64,000 nt of DNA from an uncultured Robinsoniella sp. GTDB taxonomy: Bacteria; Bacillota; Clostridia; Lachnospirales; Lachnospiraceae. The notes under the pieces are model-generated. The model made no database searches and was not told the origin of the DNA. It was given only the letters and a program-made list of their open reading frames with translations. This document shows positions 50,267 through 59,608 of this stretch, piece after piece. Both the position numbers and the translations under genes were made by a program. The DNA lies in assembly GCA_900539655.1 (NCBI GenBank), contig UQCR01000022.1:3791-67790 (forward strand), given 5' to 3'. Positions within the stretch are counted from its first letter, which is position 1, and each line of letters opens with the position of its first letter.

Positions 50267-52090
50267 TTACTTTTTCCAATACTTCTGTATTTCACCTGTC
50301 CACTCGCCCTTGGCATAGACAAATTCATTTTTATCCAATGTAATACACTGATACCCCATTTTGTACAGCTTTTCCACTTCAGCGCTATTGCTAAAAATAA
50401 TTGCCTGGTCATCTTCTCTTTTAGGAAGCTCCGGTATCACTTCATAACGGTTTAACATAAACTGATAAAGATAAAAGATCTGGTGATCTGTCTTTTTTGT
50501 GGCATCATAAACATATAATTTTTTTGGCAATTCAACTTTATCTTCCATTTTCTGTACTAAAGCATATCCGGCATTGGCTTTCTTCATATTCTTTTTAGAC
50601 GCATATTGATCAAAATAGACGCTGGTATATACATACTGGAACATACAAAGACCACACACAATCATTACCGGGATAATTGTTTTATTTTTCTTATATAAAT
50701 AAATAATCAGCGAAAATACGACAACGGAAATGATGACTCCTGGCAAAAAGGTCATCAAGTCCACCTTCTGCCCCGGCTTAGAAAGGGACAAAGCTACAAA
50801 TACTTCTTTCGTTACGCCATTGTTCTTTATAAAAGGCAAAATTGCTGCCGTCCAAAATACCTGCAGTAGGATAAATATTACTAAAGCTGGTTTAAAATAT
50901 CGTTTGAACCAATCTCTGTTTTTATAGCCACATACAAATCCAGCCATAATACCCGGTCCCAGATATGGTCCAAAATAACGGATATATGTGATAGCTTTCA
51001 TTCCATACATTTCAGTCCCAAAGCCATCTTTAACCCCTTCTATCACTCCGGGCAGCCAACTGATTGTCTGCGCTACAATTGTCATTCCAACACAGGATAA
51101 TAGATAAACTGAAATGATAAAATAAAGTTCTTTGTCCCCAAGAACCATGACGTTTTTCTTTTTTAATTTATCTCGCAGCATACCAAAAAACAGCCAGGTC
51201 ATAAAGACAAAGCACAAAATCATGAAGCCGCCGGTAAATACAGATATGGTGTTGAGCTGGCCCAAAACTACAGATAATGCTGAAAACCAGGTAGTTGGAT
51301 CCCATAACTTAAAATTAATAGAAACATTTATAGCACCATTACGAACCGTTTCACCTTTTTCAGCTGCCCATACTGTCCTTTGTACCAACGCTACAAACTG
51401 AGTACCGGCAATATAGCTGATCAAACCGCCTACAAGTACTACTACTCTGGATATAAGCCATTTTTTATACAGGTAAAAATATAATAGAACTACAAATGCA
51501 CAGGCAATCCATAAGGTTAAAGCTCTGGCATGAACGGTTAACCCATATGCCAGTAACAATAATAAAACGCCTGTCAAAATACGTGTCTTTGCTTTTTGCC
51601 CGATACATCTTTTTAATTCCAAAAAGAGAAGAACTACTAACCAGGTTAATAAAACCAATATATGTTCATTATAAGTTCTATTTGGATATGTAACCACCAT
51701 ATAGGAGCAAGCAATGGAAAAAACACACAGAACTTTGACGTTCTTAACCAAAAAATGACGTTGCATTATAACAAATGCAATAATAGCAACCAACGCCTGT
51801 GCCAGAGATGCTCCGATTAACATACACTTGTAAATTATGAAGGGATTCTCTGTAATCTTAAACAACCAGAAAAATAAACCATAAAAACCACTTCCATAAT
51901 ATCCCGCTTTAGAAATCACCGCTGACCAGTTAAGCCCGGCAAAATAGGCCGATCCTGACATAGTCGCTACTTCATCCGATATCATGCGTACCGGGTATTC
52001 CTGCATGCATAAAAAAACTCTTGGTAAAAAAGCGATTAAAAAAGCAAGCATCATATATATATAGCTCTGTTTCAAAATTGTTTTTTTCAA
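50267..52090 (-). CDS. GT-C type membrane glycosyltransferase (ArnT/PMT-like)
   Basis: 607 residues with about 12 membrane segments. The first loop contains MISDEVATMSGSAYFAGLNW, an acidic Asp-Glu pair in the place where GT-C/GT39 enzymes hold their catalytic acid. A C-terminal extracellular part of about 110 residues (KLYVYDATKKTDHQIFYLYQ) completes it. It would transfer a sugar from an undecaprenyl-phosphate carrier to a surface polymer. It follows a GtrB-like synthase gene, which could make its donor. TTG start with AAGGA at 7 bases. A bidirectional terminator follows. Confidence 0.82.
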   Translation of the reverse strand: MKKTILKQSYIYMMLAFLIAFLPRVFLCMQEYPVRMISDEVATMSGSAYFAGLNWSAVISKAGYYGSGFYGLFFWLFKITENPFIIYKCMLIGASLAQALVAIIAFVIMQRHFLVKNVKVLCVFSIACSYMVVTYPNRTYNEHILVLLTWLVVLLFLELKRCIGQKAKTRILTGVLLLLLAYGLTVHARALTLWIACAFVVLLYFYLYKKWLISRVVVLVGGLISYIAGTQFVALVQRTVWAAEKGETVRNGAINVSINFKLWDPTTWFSALSVVLGQLNTISVFTGGFMILCFVFMTWLFFGMLRDKLKKKNVMVLGDKELYFIISVYLLSCVGMTIVAQTISWLPGVIEGVKDGFGTEMYGMKAITYIRYFGPYLGPGIMAGFVCGYKNRDWFKRYFKPALVIFILLQVFWTAAILPFIKNNGVTKEVFVALSLSKPGQKVDLMTFLPGVIISVVVFSLIIYLYKKNKTIIPVMIVCGLCMFQYVYTSVYFDQYASKKNMKKANAGYALVQKMEDKVELPKKLYVYDATKKTDHQIFYLYQFMLNRYEVIPELPKREDDQAIIFSNSAEVEKLYKMGYQCITLDKNEFVYAKGEWTGEIQKYWKK

Positions 52091-52149
52091 TGTTGATTCC
52101 TTTCATAGTTATTAACTACACATCTTCTTATCTAGATCTAATCATATTA

Positions 52150-53100
52150 TCACTTATCCGACTCAAGCTCTAATAAATTTGTTTCTTTGCAAATATATAT
52201 TGGGCGATCTTTTACTTCCAGATACGTTTTAGCCAAATATTCACCAAGAATTCCCATACAAAAAAGCTGTATGCCGCCAACAAACAGGATTATACATGCC
52301 AGAGATGGCCATCCTGCTACCGGATCCTGAAATATAAGTGCTCTAAGGAAAATAATTATTACAAACAAAAATGCAAGCAGACAAAACAAAAGCCCTGAAA
52401 CAGTTGCTATAGATAGGGGCACAATGGAAAATGCTACAATTCCCTCGATGCTATAAAGTAAAAGTTTCCAAAATGACCATTTTGTCTCCCCGGCAACACG
52501 CTCAACATTTTCAAATTCTAACCATTTTGTTTTATAACCAACCCATCCGAACAAACCTTTTGAAAATCGATTATACTCCTTTATTTCTAACAAGCTATTT
52601 GCAAATTGTCGGGTCATCAACCGATAGTCTCTGGCCCCATCAACTATTTCAGTTTTGGAAATTTTATTGATGATCCTATAAAATCTCCTGGCAAAGAACG
52701 ACCTGATTGGTGGTTCTCCTTTTCTGCTAACGCGACGAGTAGCCACAGAATCATAACCTTCCTCTTTTATGGCTTTCATCATATCTGGTAATAATCGTGG
52801 CGGATCCTGAAGATCCACATCCATGATGACAACATAATCACCAGTAGCTTTTGAAAGCCCGGCATAAATTGCAGCTTCTTTTCCAAAATTTCTGGAAAAA
52901 GAAATATATTTTATTTGTTTATCCTTATTTGCCAATTCCTTAGCTACTATTAAAGTCCGGTCTTTAGAACCATCATCTACAAATATTATTTCAAATTCAT
53001 ACTCACTCATGTTTTTTTGGACTGTACCAATTTCCCTGTAGAAAAATGGTATTGCCTCTTCTTCATTGTAGCATGGAACCACAACTGATATTTTCTCCAT
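52150..53100 (-). CDS. GtrB/DPM-like undecaprenyl-phosphate glycosyltransferase, second copy
   Basis: 316 residues. GT2 domain (ISVVVPCYNEEEAIPFFYRE; VDDGSKDRTL; VVIMDVDLQDPPRLLPDMM; DGARDYRLMTRQFA), then two membrane helices (IVPLSIATVSGLLFCLLAFL; IILFVGGIQLFCMGILGEYL). It is expected to make an undecaprenyl-phosphate monosaccharide. It is a paralogue of the 45.2 kb gene and is followed by a GT-C enzyme gene, which would use the lipid-linked sugar. AAGGAG upstream. Confidence 0.93.
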   Translation of the reverse strand: MEKISVVVPCYNEEEAIPFFYREIGTVQKNMSEYEFEIIFVDDGSKDRTLIVAKELANKDKQIKYISFSRNFGKEAAIYAGLSKATGDYVVIMDVDLQDPPRLLPDMMKAIKEEGYDSVATRRVSRKGEPPIRSFFARRFYRIINKISKTEIVDGARDYRLMTRQFANSLLEIKEYNRFSKGLFGWVGYKTKWLEFENVERVAGETKWSFWKLLLYSIEGIVAFSIVPLSIATVSGLLFCLLAFLFVIIIFLRALIFQDPVAGWPSLACIILFVGGIQLFCMGILGEYLAKTYLEVKDRPIYICKETNLLELESDK

Positions 53101-53137
53101 TATGTACTCCTTGTATTCTACATATCTCTAAAGATTA

Positions 53138-54232
53138 CTACAATACCTTATCCACACACCGTAATGCCTGTTCTATTACGTTATGCATATCATAATACCG
53201 ATACTCAGCTAATCTTCCTCCAAAAATGATATTTTCTTCTTTTTCTGCTTTTTCTTTATATTTTTCGTAAAGTTTTCCATTTTTATCATCATTTATAGGA
53301 TAATACGGTTCAGAACCCACTTCCCATTGTTTTGGATATTCTTTTGTAATAACGGTCTTGTCCTGTTTACCGTACTCAAAATGTTTGTGCTCTATTATTC
53401 TAGTATATGGAATATCATATTCGGTATAGTTGACTACAGCATTACCCTGATAATTTTCTTCATCTAATATTTGTGTTTCAAAATGAAGGCTTCTATATTC
53501 CAAAGCCCCATAACACTGGTCATAAAATTCATCAATCATACCTGTAAATACCGTTTTTTCAGCTAATCCATCCAAATCTTCACGATTTGCAAAATAATCC
53601 GTCTCTAAGCGAATGTCACTTCCTCTAAGCATCTTTTCTATGATTTGCGTATACCCTCCTATAGGAATGCCTTGATATAAATCATTAAAATAATTATTAT
53701 CATAAGTAAAACGAACGGGTAACCTCTTAATAATAAAACTTGGCAATTCTGTACATAATTTACCCCATTGTTTTTGGGTATACCCTTTCACTAGTTTTTC
53801 ATAGATATCTTTACCAACCAGTGATATTGCCTGTTCTTCTAAATTTTGTGGATTTACTATTCCGCTTTCCTCAATCTGTTCCTTTATTTTAGCCTTTGCT
53901 TCTCCAGGAGTGACAACACCCCACATCTTATTAAATGTATTCATATTAAATGGCATATTATAGATCTCGCCCTTGTAATATGCTACTGGAGAATTCGTGT
54001 AACGGTTAAACTCTGCAAATTGATTCACGTAATCCCATACCTCTTTATTACTGGTATGAAAGATATGCGCTCCATATTTATGCACTTGAATTCCATCCAT
54101 TTCTTCTGTATAAATATTTCCACCTACATGATTACGCTTGTCAATAACAAGACATGTTTTACCTCTTTTTGTTGCCTCATAAGCAAATATCGACCCAAAT
54201 AATCCTGCACCTACAATAAGATAATTATACAT
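53138..54232 (-). CDS. glf: UDP-galactopyranose mutase
   Basis: About 364 residues. Flavoenzyme that converts UDP-galactopyranose to UDP-galactofuranose for surface glycans. FAD-binding motif YLIVGAGLFGSIFAYEA, then DKRNHVGGNIYTEE and the family signature YGAHIFHTSNKEVWDYVNQF. Also conserved are YNMPFNMNTFNKMWG, GYTQKQWGKLCTEL and the C-terminal GRLAEYRYYDMHNVIEQAL with substrate-binding Arg and Tyr. Two ATGs lie in a row after AAGGAG; the second has better spacing. No obvious galactofuranosyltransferase is next to it. Confidence 0.96.
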   Translation of the reverse strand: MYNYLIVGAGLFGSIFAYEATKRGKTCLVIDKRNHVGGNIYTEEMDGIQVHKYGAHIFHTSNKEVWDYVNQFAEFNRYTNSPVAYYKGEIYNMPFNMNTFNKMWGVVTPGEAKAKIKEQIEESGIVNPQNLEEQAISLVGKDIYEKLVKGYTQKQWGKLCTELPSFIIKRLPVRFTYDNNYFNDLYQGIPIGGYTQIIEKMLRGSDIRLETDYFANREDLDGLAEKTVFTGMIDEFYDQCYGALEYRSLHFETQILDEENYQGNAVVNYTEYDIPYTRIIEHKHFEYGKQDKTVITKEYPKQWEVGSEPYYPINDDKNGKLYEKYKEKAEKEENIIFGGRLAEYRYYDMHNVIEQALRCVDKVL

Positions 54233-54245
54233 CATTATTCTCCTT

Positions 54246-55976
54246 TTAGCATTGTTCTACTATTTCTTTTAATTCCTTTTTAATGCCTTCACATCTTAAT
54301 TCCGCTTCTTTTAGACTTTTTTCTTTTACCCCTATATAGAATTTAATTTTAGGTTCCGTTCCGGACGGTCTCACACAACACCATGCATTATCTTCCAGCT
54401 CATAATAAAGTACATTCGATTTTGGTAAACCAGTATCTTCAAATTCATTTGACTCGGCATTTTTAATTTTACCAGTTTGATAATCACGTATCTTAATAAC
54501 TTTTAGATTATCGATTTTAATTATATTGCTATTACGGAATTTTTCCATAATTCTTTGTATTTTCAAATTTCCATCTAATCCTTTAAATGTAAAAGAAATA
54601 AGGTCTTCCTTAAAATAACCATATTTTTCATATAGTTTTATCATATAATCCCACAATGTCATATGATTATAGCTGCAATATGCTGCCGCTTCACATAACA
54701 TCATCACTGCTGATACTGCGTCTTTATCTCTGGCGTAAGTGCCAACGAGACAGCCGTAACTCTCTTCCATGCCAAATACATATTCATAGAGTTTGCTTTG
54801 TTCAAAAAATTTAATTTGTTCTCCTATGTATTTAAACCCTGTCAATACTTCAAGTAATTTTAAATGATATTCATTCGCAAGTTCATCCACCATATTTGTA
54901 GTAACAATGGTCTTTACCAAAGCTGCATTATCTGGCAGGTTATCATTAGCTTTCATCTGAGAAATCATATAATGGGCAATTATCATTCCAGACATATTCC
55001 CAGTAAAACTTATGTACTGGCCTGTTTTATTGTCTTTTACATAAACCCCCAATCTGTCTGCATCTGGATCTGTAGCCAGAATAAGATCCGCTTTTACCTT
55101 ATCCGCAAGTTCAAGTGCAAGTGTAAATGCTTTTGGATCTTCAGGATTTGGTGAAACAACAGTTGGAAAATCACCGTCTGGTTTTTCCTGCTCTGTTACT
55201 ACGTAAACTTTATTGAAGCCCAAATCTTTTAATATCCTCTGTACGGGTAAATTACCTGTACCATGTAAAGGCGTATATACTATCGTCAAACTATCCGCCA
55301 TTTTTTGTATAACATTTTTATTCATAGATAGTTTATGAAGTTCTTGATTATAGCGTTCATCAACCTCTTTTCCTATGACCTTATATAACCCTTTCTCTGT
55401 TGCCAGGCCTTTATTCATTGTTTTGACAAGATGATAATCATCAACTTTTTTAACTTCTGTAATTATTTCTTTGTCTTTTGGAGAAGTAATCTGTGCACCA
55501 TCTTCCCAATAAACCTTATAGCCATTATATTCAGCCGGGTTATGACTGGCAGTAATTACAATTCCTGCTATACACCCCAATTCTCTAACTGCAAAAGAAA
55601 GCTCTGGTGTTGGGCGGAGGGAATCGAAGATATACGTTACTATACCATTGGCGTTTAAACATAATGCAGCTTCTTCTGCAAATTCAGGAGACATTCTTCT
55701 TGAATCGTAAGCAATAGCAACCCCTCTTTTCTGACCATTATTAAGTAAAATATAATTCGCCAGGCCTTGTGTAGCTTTACGAATCGTATAAATATTCATT
55801 CTATTTGTTCCAGCTCCAATAATACCACGCAAGCCTCCTGTACCAAATTCCAGTTCTTTATAGAATCGTTCTTTGATTTCTTCTTCATCACCTGCTAAGG
55901 ATTTTAATTCCGTCTTGATTTCGTCATCAAAATAATTATCTTCTATCCAATATTCATATGTGCTTGTATATCCCAT
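54246..55976 (-). CDS. Phosphoglucomutase/phosphomannomutase
   Basis: 576 residues of the alpha-D-phosphohexomutase superfamily, PgcA-like length. The phosphoserine loop is GIVITASHNPAEYNGYK, the metal-binding loop ATDPDADRLGVY, the sugar-binding loop FGMEESYGCLVG and the phosphate-binding loop CVRPSGTEPKIKFYI. It interconverts hexose-6-phosphate and hexose-1-phosphate, feeding the GDP-mannose and UDP/dTDP-sugar steps in this locus. It lies between glf and a GDP-mannose pyrophosphorylase/isomerase fusion, so mannose-1-phosphate is a likely product here. AAGGAG upstream. Confidence 0.95.
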   Translation of the reverse strand: MGYTSTYEYWIEDNYFDDEIKTELKSLAGDEEEIKERFYKELEFGTGGLRGIIGAGTNRMNIYTIRKATQGLANYILLNNGQKRGVAIAYDSRRMSPEFAEEAALCLNANGIVTYIFDSLRPTPELSFAVRELGCIAGIVITASHNPAEYNGYKVYWEDGAQITSPKDKEIITEVKKVDDYHLVKTMNKGLATEKGLYKVIGKEVDERYNQELHKLSMNKNVIQKMADSLTIVYTPLHGTGNLPVQRILKDLGFNKVYVVTEQEKPDGDFPTVVSPNPEDPKAFTLALELADKVKADLILATDPDADRLGVYVKDNKTGQYISFTGNMSGMIIAHYMISQMKANDNLPDNAALVKTIVTTNMVDELANEYHLKLLEVLTGFKYIGEQIKFFEQSKLYEYVFGMEESYGCLVGTYARDKDAVSAVMMLCEAAAYCSYNHMTLWDYMIKLYEKYGYFKEDLISFTFKGLDGNLKIQRIMEKFRNSNIIKIDNLKVIKIRDYQTGKIKNAESNEFEDTGLPKSNVLYYELEDNAWCCVRPSGTEPKIKFYIGVKEKSLKEAELRCEGIKKELKEIVEQC

Positions 55977-56008
55977 GTTGATCTCCTTTTTAACTAACTT
56001 TATATCAT

Positions 56009-58339
56009 TTAAACGTGCGTTAAAATAAATTCACATTTTCCTTCAACACACACAGTCTTTTTCCCAGCATGTATAAAAAAGGTATCTCCTGCCTTAAATT
56101 TTAAGCCAGTTCCCTGTGTTATTATCTCACCATTCCCCTTGATTATAACAACAGCCACAAATGAGGTATCATCTACTTGAAAAACAACTTCTTTACTCAC
56201 TAAATATTTTATACTTACAAAATATTTACACTGTCCAAGCTGTTGTTCTTGATATCCTGTTCCATTTGTTATTGGATAATCCATTTTTTGAAGATTACTG
56301 TCATACTCCAAAGTTGAAACTTCCAGTGCTTTATCTATATGAAGTTCTCTTAATCTGCCATATTTATCTGTTCTCCCATAATCATATAACCGATATGTGC
56401 AATTAGAATTTTGTTGTATTTCACATAATAGTATTCCTGCACCAATAGCATGGATAGTACCTGCATTAACAAAAAAAGTATCACCCTTTTTAACCTCAAC
56501 CTTATTGAGAATATCAAGGGCTGTATTATTTTCTATTCTTTCCTTCAATTCTTGTTTACTAACTTTTCTATTTACACCAAAATAAATAAATGCTCCTTCT
56601 TCACAATCCATTATATACCACATTTCATTTTTCCCATACTCATACTCTTCTCTGAGTGCATAAGAATCATCGGGATGGACTTGTATGGATAATTGCTGCT
56701 TCGCATCAATAAGTTTTATTAAAATCGGAAATCTTTCAAATGCTTTGCATTTCCAGCCTAATGCTTCAGTTCCAATAACTTTTAGATACTCATCAAAAAG
56801 CATACCTTTATATTTACCCTCTGCTATAGAACTTTGTCCATCCCCATGTGACGAAAGTTCCCAGCTTTCCGCAATAACATCGTACTCACATTTCTTACTG
56901 TATACATCCCTTAGTTTTCGGCCCCCCCATAAATAATCTTTAAAAGTCGGCTCGCACTTAACGATTGTTTCTTTCACCACACTTTGTGTTGTCCCCTCGC
57001 TAATATACTCCATATCTATGTCAGCCATAAGCTTTCCGGTGGCTACTTCAATAATTACAACATTTTCATTTGTATTATTTGACAACATATGTGGCGTTCC
57101 GCTTGAGAAAAAAACATTTTCATTGATCTGATAATCCTTAGTTGATTTATCCACTGTAATTGTCGCCACACCTTCTACGACCGACCATTGTTCACTTCTA
57201 TGCTCATGCCGATGATAGGTAGTTGCTTTTCCAGGAAATAATGTAACTTTTTTCACTTTATAATATTCGGTTTGATTTAATATTTCTACAGTTCCCCAAG
57301 AATTATATATTACGGTATTATTTTCAAAATAATTATTATATATTTTCTGGTTCTTCTTCATTATTTCTTTTATGTTATCTGTCTTATATTTTGAAGTAAC
57401 ATAGGTTACATCTTCTGTGTTAACCACAATAGTATCTTCCAGATTATTAACAACGACCAGTTTTTTATCTGTATGGTTAATTACCATTACATCTTTACAA
57501 TCTTCCTCAATTATCCGTTCTTCATTCTTCTCCGACATATAAGAAGCTAATACGGCTATATCACTAATATCCTGCCAATAATAATCTGACTTTACCACTT
57601 TTACATTTTTTGACCGCTCAAATACTGCGTTTTCAACACTAACTGCAGGGATTGTCCTCATTTCTTCGTATGACAATAAAATTTCTTTTTTGCTGAGGCT
57701 TTTTTTTAGTATTAATTTTCGGCATGCCTCATAGATGTGTGGAGCTTCTAATTGTAATTCATGTAAAAAATCGCCTGCAACAAATAAGAAATTGCCACTA
57801 TTCCAATAATAATCCCCTGAATCTATATAATTTACAGCTGTTGAATAATCAGGCTTTTCATGAAAAGAACACACCTTTTCACCTCTATATCTTATATATC
57901 CATAACCTGTATGAGGTGACGATGCTTTTATTCCAAAAGTAACAAGTGCTCCTTCTCTGGCAAGTTTCTCTGCTGCAATTATTGTATCTTTATAAGTACT
58001 GCCCTCTATAATATGATCTGACGATACTACATACACTAAATCCGAAGGGTTACTGCAAAAACAAGCAATCGCTATTGCAGGAGCTGTTTTTCGGCCTTCT
58101 TCTTCAAATATGCATCTATATTTTAAACCTTGAAAAGCCTTCATTTGTCCTTCCACGATAAAATGATAATTATAATTTGTTACTATTATATACTCTTCAC
58201 AAAAAGGCATATTTCTAGCGATTGTTTCCTGAAAGATAGATCGATTTTCTTTGATCTGCATAAATTGCTTTGGATAATTTTCTCTTGAAAGTGGCCAAAG
58301 GCTGTTTCCTTTACCACCAGCCAGTACAATGCACTTCAT
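56009..58339 (-). CDS. Mannose-1-P guanylyltransferase / cupin / mannose-6-P isomerase fusion
   Basis: 776 residues combining three parts. Residues 1-330: nucleotidyltransferase with CIVLAGGKGNSLWPLSREN, PKQF, VVSSDHIIEG and YYWNSGNFLF. Residues 345-450: ManC-type cupin with YHRHEHRSEQWSVVEGVAT and SSGTPHMLSN. Residues 465-776: class I phosphomannose isomerase with KDYLWGGRKL, the zinc-binding QLSIQVHPDD, and FFVNAGTIHAIGAGILLCEI. Together they take fructose-6-phosphate to mannose-6-phosphate and mannose-1-phosphate to GDP-mannose; the mutase in between is the next gene. The first motif reads GKGNSLWPLSREN where GGGTRLWPLSR is usual, so the guanylyltransferase part may be weakened. Confidence 0.9.
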   Translation of the reverse strand: MKCIVLAGGKGNSLWPLSRENYPKQFMQIKENRSIFQETIARNMPFCEEYIIVTNYNYHFIVEGQMKAFQGLKYRCIFEEEGRKTAPAIAIACFCSNPSDLVYVVSSDHIIEGSTYKDTIIAAEKLAREGALVTFGIKASSPHTGYGYIRYRGEKVCSFHEKPDYSTAVNYIDSGDYYWNSGNFLFVAGDFLHELQLEAPHIYEACRKLILKKSLSKKEILLSYEEMRTIPAVSVENAVFERSKNVKVVKSDYYWQDISDIAVLASYMSEKNEERIIEEDCKDVMVINHTDKKLVVVNNLEDTIVVNTEDVTYVTSKYKTDNIKEIMKKNQKIYNNYFENNTVIYNSWGTVEILNQTEYYKVKKVTLFPGKATTYHRHEHRSEQWSVVEGVATITVDKSTKDYQINENVFFSSGTPHMLSNNTNENVVIIEVATGKLMADIDMEYISEGTTQSVVKETIVKCEPTFKDYLWGGRKLRDVYSKKCEYDVIAESWELSSHGDGQSSIAEGKYKGMLFDEYLKVIGTEALGWKCKAFERFPILIKLIDAKQQLSIQVHPDDSYALREEYEYGKNEMWYIMDCEEGAFIYFGVNRKVSKQELKERIENNTALDILNKVEVKKGDTFFVNAGTIHAIGAGILLCEIQQNSNCTYRLYDYGRTDKYGRLRELHIDKALEVSTLEYDSNLQKMDYPITNGTGYQEQQLGQCKYFVSIKYLVSKEVVFQVDDTSFVAVVIIKGNGEIITQGTGLKFKAGDTFFIHAGKKTVCVEGKCEFILTHV

Positions 58340-58373
58340 AATCAGGTTTCTCCTCTCATTGAAAACTATTGCT

Positions 58374-58402
58374 ATTTTATCATAATAACCAGAAAAAGTC
58401 TA
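58374..58402 (-). promoter_or_regulatory. Candidate promoter of the GDP-mannose/glf run
   Basis: Minus strand TAGACT, 17-base spacer, TAAAAT, about 35 bases before the fusion gene start. An AAAGTGAT/ATCACTTT dyad lies just upstream (near 58417-58444) and could be an operator. Confidence 0.4.
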
Positions 58403-58479
58403 CAATAGCAAGTCTAAAGTGATAGCGTGCTTCAAATCACTTTAAATTGCAATTTTTAAACACTCCCTAATACAAATAA

Positions 58480-58547
58480 GCAAATCATTTATCAACAACG
58501 ATAATATTTGAGTCCAATTCTATCGTTATCAATCCTCTATGATTTGC
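58480..58547. repeat. Nested inverted repeat after the acyltransferase gene
   Basis: Outer arms GCAAATCAT/ATGATTTGC and inner arms AACGATA/TATCGTT around AT-rich sequence. No clear T-run is seen. It may be a weak terminator of the acyltransferase gene or an RNA stability element. The rest of this 217-base gap holds only the promoter and the smaller dyad. Confidence 0.45.
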
Positions 58548-58556
58548 TCATATCGA

Positions 58557-59606
58557 TTAGATGCTATAACTTTTTTTAACAATCCAAGTTATAAATAAAT
58601 ATATATAATTTATAATTAAAGATAAAATCATAGAACTAATAAAAACAAATAAAACCATAGGAACATAATATTCCAGTTTATGTGGCGCATCTAATACTTT
58701 AGCATTTAATGATTGATACGCAAAATTATCAAATATCCATGATACTAAATAAATTCCTAATGCAAGGTTAGATATTGTTAATAGAATACGCTGTATTACT
58801 TTGGGTAATTTATCTAACTTTAAATGAATTAAAAAAACAAAAACCAAAACAGCATTAATTAGATTTTCAAAACCTCCCCAATCTCCATATACCCCCCAAT
58901 TAAAAGTACTGCTATAATTCAAAAAGTAGTTTAACGAACCAAACGCTATAACAGAAACTAGAATTAACAATATATTAACTTTAATACTAATTTTAAAATC
59001 ATACTCATTCAAATAAGCGCCAATAAAGTAGTATGTTAGCGGATACATCGTTACCCAATAATTTGGAACGAGATTAACCTTTATATTCATTAAGCTCGGT
59101 AACGTTGTACATATAAGCAAGGAACATATCAATATTTTTTTATGCTTTTGGGTTGACAATCCTCTATAAAGAATATTTAAAAATGGAATCAATAAAAATA
59201 ATCCTATGTACATATTAATATAGCCTGAATAAGGAGCCGCGCTGAAATTAAAAATACTAATAATAACATCTTTTATTGACATTGGTGTTTTCAGTACTAT
59301 AATTTTATATATATTACACGCTATACAAGCACCCAAATATATACTAAGTGTTTTTGTAATTCCTGCGTAATAAGATGATTTCAACTCTTTTTTACTCATT
59401 AAATAACCTGTTAAAATTACAAATAAAGGAACACATATCATAAAAAAAGTTCTCATTATCATCATAATATACATTCTTTTACCAACAACTGCACTCTGAT
59501 AAAAACCAGAATTCAAAAAAAAATGAACAGAAACAACACAAAAGACTGCAAAACACCTGATTAAATCCAAATTAATATTTCTTTGTTTAAAAGTTCTCTT
59601 CTCCAT
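58557..59606 (-). CDS. Acyltransferase 3 family O-acyltransferase (OafA-like)
   Basis: About 349 residues with ten membrane segments. The family signature near the start is NINLDLIRCFAVFCVVSVHF, with the conserved Arg and His; PLFVILTGYLMSKKEL follows. These proteins move acetyl or other acyl groups onto surface polysaccharides. A GTG one codon upstream overlaps the guanylyltransferase stop; the ATG is preferred. Translation is probably coupled to that gene. Codon use is strongly AT-rich like its neighbours, suggesting this part of the locus came by transfer. Confidence 0.9.
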   Translation of the reverse strand: MEKRTFKQRNINLDLIRCFAVFCVVSVHFFLNSGFYQSAVVGKRMYIMMIMRTFFMICVPLFVILTGYLMSKKELKSSYYAGITKTLSIYLGACIACNIYKIIVLKTPMSIKDVIISIFNFSAAPYSGYINMYIGLFLLIPFLNILYRGLSTQKHKKILICSLLICTTLPSLMNIKVNLVPNYWVTMYPLTYYFIGAYLNEYDFKISIKVNILLILVSVIAFGSLNYFLNYSSTFNWGVYGDWGGFENLINAVLVFVFLIHLKLDKLPKVIQRILLTISNLALGIYLVSWIFDNFAYQSLNAKVLDAPHKLEYYVPMVLFVFISSMILSLIINYIYLFITWIVKKSYSI

Positions 59607-59608
59607 CA